Position numbers and translations under genes: made by a program. Shown one piece after another: positions 23,044 to 24,396 of a stretch of 24,396 nucleotides of DNA (within the stretch, counting starts at the first letter, position 1; each line of letters begins with the position of its first letter). Below the pieces are notes generated by a model. The model was given only the letters and a program-made list of their open reading frames with translations. It was not told the origin of the DNA and ran no database searches. The stretch is from DASTPP01 sp035762175 (lineage in GTDB: Bacteria > Myxococcota_A > Polyangia > Polyangiales > Polyangiaceae), in contig DASTPP010000241.1 of assembly GCA_035762175.1 (NCBI GenBank), positions 1-24,396 of the forward strand. The letters run 5' to 3'.

Positions 23044-23718
23044 TCAGCCGAGCTGCTTCTTCAAGAACGCGACGGCGCGCTGCCAGGCGGTCTCGGCGGC
23101 CTGGGCGTTGTAGACCTCGGGCCGGGTGTCGTTCAGGAAGGCGTGGTCGGCGTCGTAGACGTGGAGCTCCATCGAGCGGCCGGCGGCCTCGAGCTCGGCC
23201 TGCAGCTCGCGGGCGATGCTGGGCTTGGCCCACTGGTCGCGGGCGGCGAAGTGCGCCTGGATGGGCGCGCGCATCGCCTCTTTGCGGGCGAACTCGGGCT
23301 TGGGCAGGCCGTAGAAGGGCACGGCGGCGGACACCTCGGCGAGCGCGGCGGCGGCGAAGGTGAGGCCGGCGCCCAGGCCGAAGCCGAGGACGCCGACCTT
23401 GCCGTTCGAGTAGACGTGGTCGCCGAGGAAGGCGACCGACGACGCGATCTCGGCGAGGGCGCGCTTCCAGTCGAGGGCGGCCAGGAGGGCGCCGGCCTCG
23501 TTGGGGTCTTTGGTGGTCTTGCCGTGGAAGAGGTCGGGGGCGTAGACGATGAAGCCCTCGCGGCTCAGCCGGCCGGCGACGGCGCGGACGTGATCGTTGA
23601 CGCCCCACCACTCGTGCACGAGCACGAGCGCGGGGGCGCGCAGGCCGGGCGGGGGCAGCGCGAGTTCGCCCTGCACGTCGGCGTGGCCGGGCGAAGAGAT
23701 GGTGACTCGCTGGGTCAT
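23044..23718 (-). CDS. Dienelactone-hydrolase-family protein lacking the usual nucleophile
   Basis: This 224-residue alpha/beta-hydrolase starts at ATG 23718, with GGAGG 12 nt upstream. Family features are VHEWWGVNDHVR (Glu36, the residue that positions the nucleophile), GFIVYAPDLFHGK, the elbow region GVLGFGLGAGLTF, AARDQW (Asp161) and DADHAFLND (His192). In active members the elbow is GFCLGG with a catalytic Cys (sometimes Ser), but here residue 114 is Gly. The acid and His remain. It may be a pseudo-hydrolase, or the change may be recent, since TGC to GGC is a single base. It follows the aldolase gene by 32 nt in the same direction, so the two are likely an operon. Confidence 0.88.
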   Translation of the reverse strand: MTQRVTISSPGHADVQGELALPPPGLRAPALVLVHEWWGVNDHVRAVAGRLSREGFIVYAPDLFHGKTTKDPNEAGALLAALDWKRALAEIASSVAFLGDHVYSNGKVGVLGFGLGAGLTFAAAALAEVSAAVPFYGLPKPEFARKEAMRAPIQAHFAARDQWAKPSIARELQAELEAAGRSMELHVYDADHAFLNDTRPEVYNAQAAETAWQRAVAFLKKQLG

Positions 23719-23750
23719 GGCGTGACGTCGCCTCCGGCGGCCGGGCGGGC

Positions 23751-24396
23751 TCAGGCGCCCTTGTAGATGGCCATCACGTCCTGCAAGAGCTTGAGGGCCT
23801 CGGCCCGCGGGCGCTGGAAGGCGTTGCGCCCCATGATGGAGCCGTAGGAGCCGCCGCGGGCGAGCTCGCGCACCTCGTTGAGCACGTCGTCGGTGCCCTT
23901 GGACTCGCCGCCCGAGAAGATGACGATGCGCTTGCCGTTGAAGGCGCTCTGCACGACGTGCCGGACGCGTTCGGCGAGGGTCGAGACGGGGATGGCGGCC
24001 TTCTCGAAGGCCTTCTTCGCCTCGGCCTGCTCGATGTGCTCGGTCGGGGGCTTGACCTTGATGATGTGGGCGCCGAGCTGGGCGGTGATCTGGGCGGCGT
24101 AGCCGGTGACGTCGACGGCGGTCTCGCCCGGCTTGCTGAGGCCGGCGCCGCGCGGGTACGCCCAGACGACGACGACGAGGCCCTTGCGCTTGGCCTCGAG
24201 GGTGAGCTCGCGCAGGTCTTCGTACATGCGGTTGCGCAGGCCCGAGCCCGGGTAGATGGTGTAGCCGATGCCGACGCAGCCGAGGCGCAGGGCGTCTTCG
24301 ACGCTGCCGGTGATGGCCGAGCCGGGCTGCTCGACCTTGGCGAGCGTGTCGCTGTTGTTCAGCTTCAAGATGAGGGGTATTTGCCCCGCGAACTTG
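23751..24396 (-). CDS. fbaB: Class I fructose-bisphosphate aldolase (DhnA/FbaB type), C-terminal part
   Basis: The window holds the last 214 codons; the start lies beyond base 24396. The sequence runs KFAGQIPLILKLNNSD, then CVGIGYTIYPGS, VVVVWAYPRG and GAHIIKVKPP, where the lysine corresponds to the Schiff-base Lys of DhnA-type aldolases. RIVIFSGGESKG and the phosphate-binding GSYGSIMGRNAFQRP follow. The enzyme interconverts fructose 1,6-bisphosphate with glyceraldehyde 3-phosphate and dihydroxyacetone phosphate in glycolysis/gluconeogenesis. An internal TTG at 24368 is not the start, because conserved sequence continues upstream of it. The gene is followed closely by the dienelactone-hydrolase-like gene. 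Confidence 0.9.
   Translation of the reverse strand, partial: KFAGQIPLILKLNNSDTLAKVEQPGSAITGSVEDALRLGCVGIGYTIYPGSGLRNRMYEDLRELTLEAKRKGLVVVVWAYPRGAGLSKPGETAVDVTGYAAQITAQLGAHIIKVKPPTEHIEQAEAKKAFEKAAIPVSTLAERVRHVVQSAFNGKRIVIFSGGESKGTDDVLNEVRELARGGSYGSIMGRNAFQRPRAEALKLLQDVMAIYKGA

Overview
This is a very GC-rich window (about 70-75 % by eye, with G/C at nearly every third codon position) from a bacterial chromosome. Best guess for the source is Myxococcota or a nearby former deltaproteobacterial lineage. The reasons are the style of the ETF, citrate synthase and nadB genes, a lipoprotein with two Tudor-knot/chromo-barrel-like domains, an Uma2-family gene, many GTG starts, and palindromic or tandem repeats between genes. 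This placement is an inference from protein character and was not tested by any search.

Layout. 1-2035 (+): the end of a VOC/glyoxalase-like gene, a Cys-containing unknown, and an Uma2-family gene broken by one in-frame stop. 2103-6755 (-): a MacA/MacB-type efflux or export operon of adaptor, ATPase and two FtsX-like permeases; the ATPase and first permease reading frames have no usable stop at their expected ends. 7199-8362 (+): citrate synthase, followed by a convergent intergenic region with REP-like palindromes. 8562-14002 (-): a tightly packed envelope-flavoured operon in transcription order: CPBP/CAAX-type protease, patatin-like protein, Tudor-knot lipoprotein, Tat-exported FAD oxidoreductase, multipass membrane protein. 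Two of its junctions are 4-nt GTGA overlaps, and the last junction carries five copies of such a stop/start motif. 14158-14985 (-): a serine-recombinase-like protein with eroded active-site residues. 14986-15398: an unusually AT-rich stretch with a near-consensus promoter pointing (+) into four 35-bp tandem repeats, a candidate non-coding RNA locus. 15399-17030 (-): nadB. 17322-19160 (+): etfB-etfA with a good intrinsic terminator, then tRNA-Pro(CGG), a HisZ/HisRS-like gene and a GNAT acetyltransferase. 21256-21878: two opposed arrays of 21-bp repeats. 21879-22728 (+): an overlapping two-gene pair with lower GC, whose second member looks HEPN-like. 23044-24396 (-): class I fructose-bisphosphate aldolase (incomplete) and a dienelactone-hydrolase-like gene lacking its nucleophile.

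Most genes are ordinary housekeeping: TCA-cycle entry, NAD synthesis, electron transfer and glycolysis/gluconeogenesis. The best candidates for undescribed biology are the HEPN-like pair, the promoter-plus-repeat locus at 15068-15337, the Tudor-knot lipoprotein operon, and the several enzyme-family members with altered catalytic residues (patatin, dienelactone hydrolase, serine recombinase).
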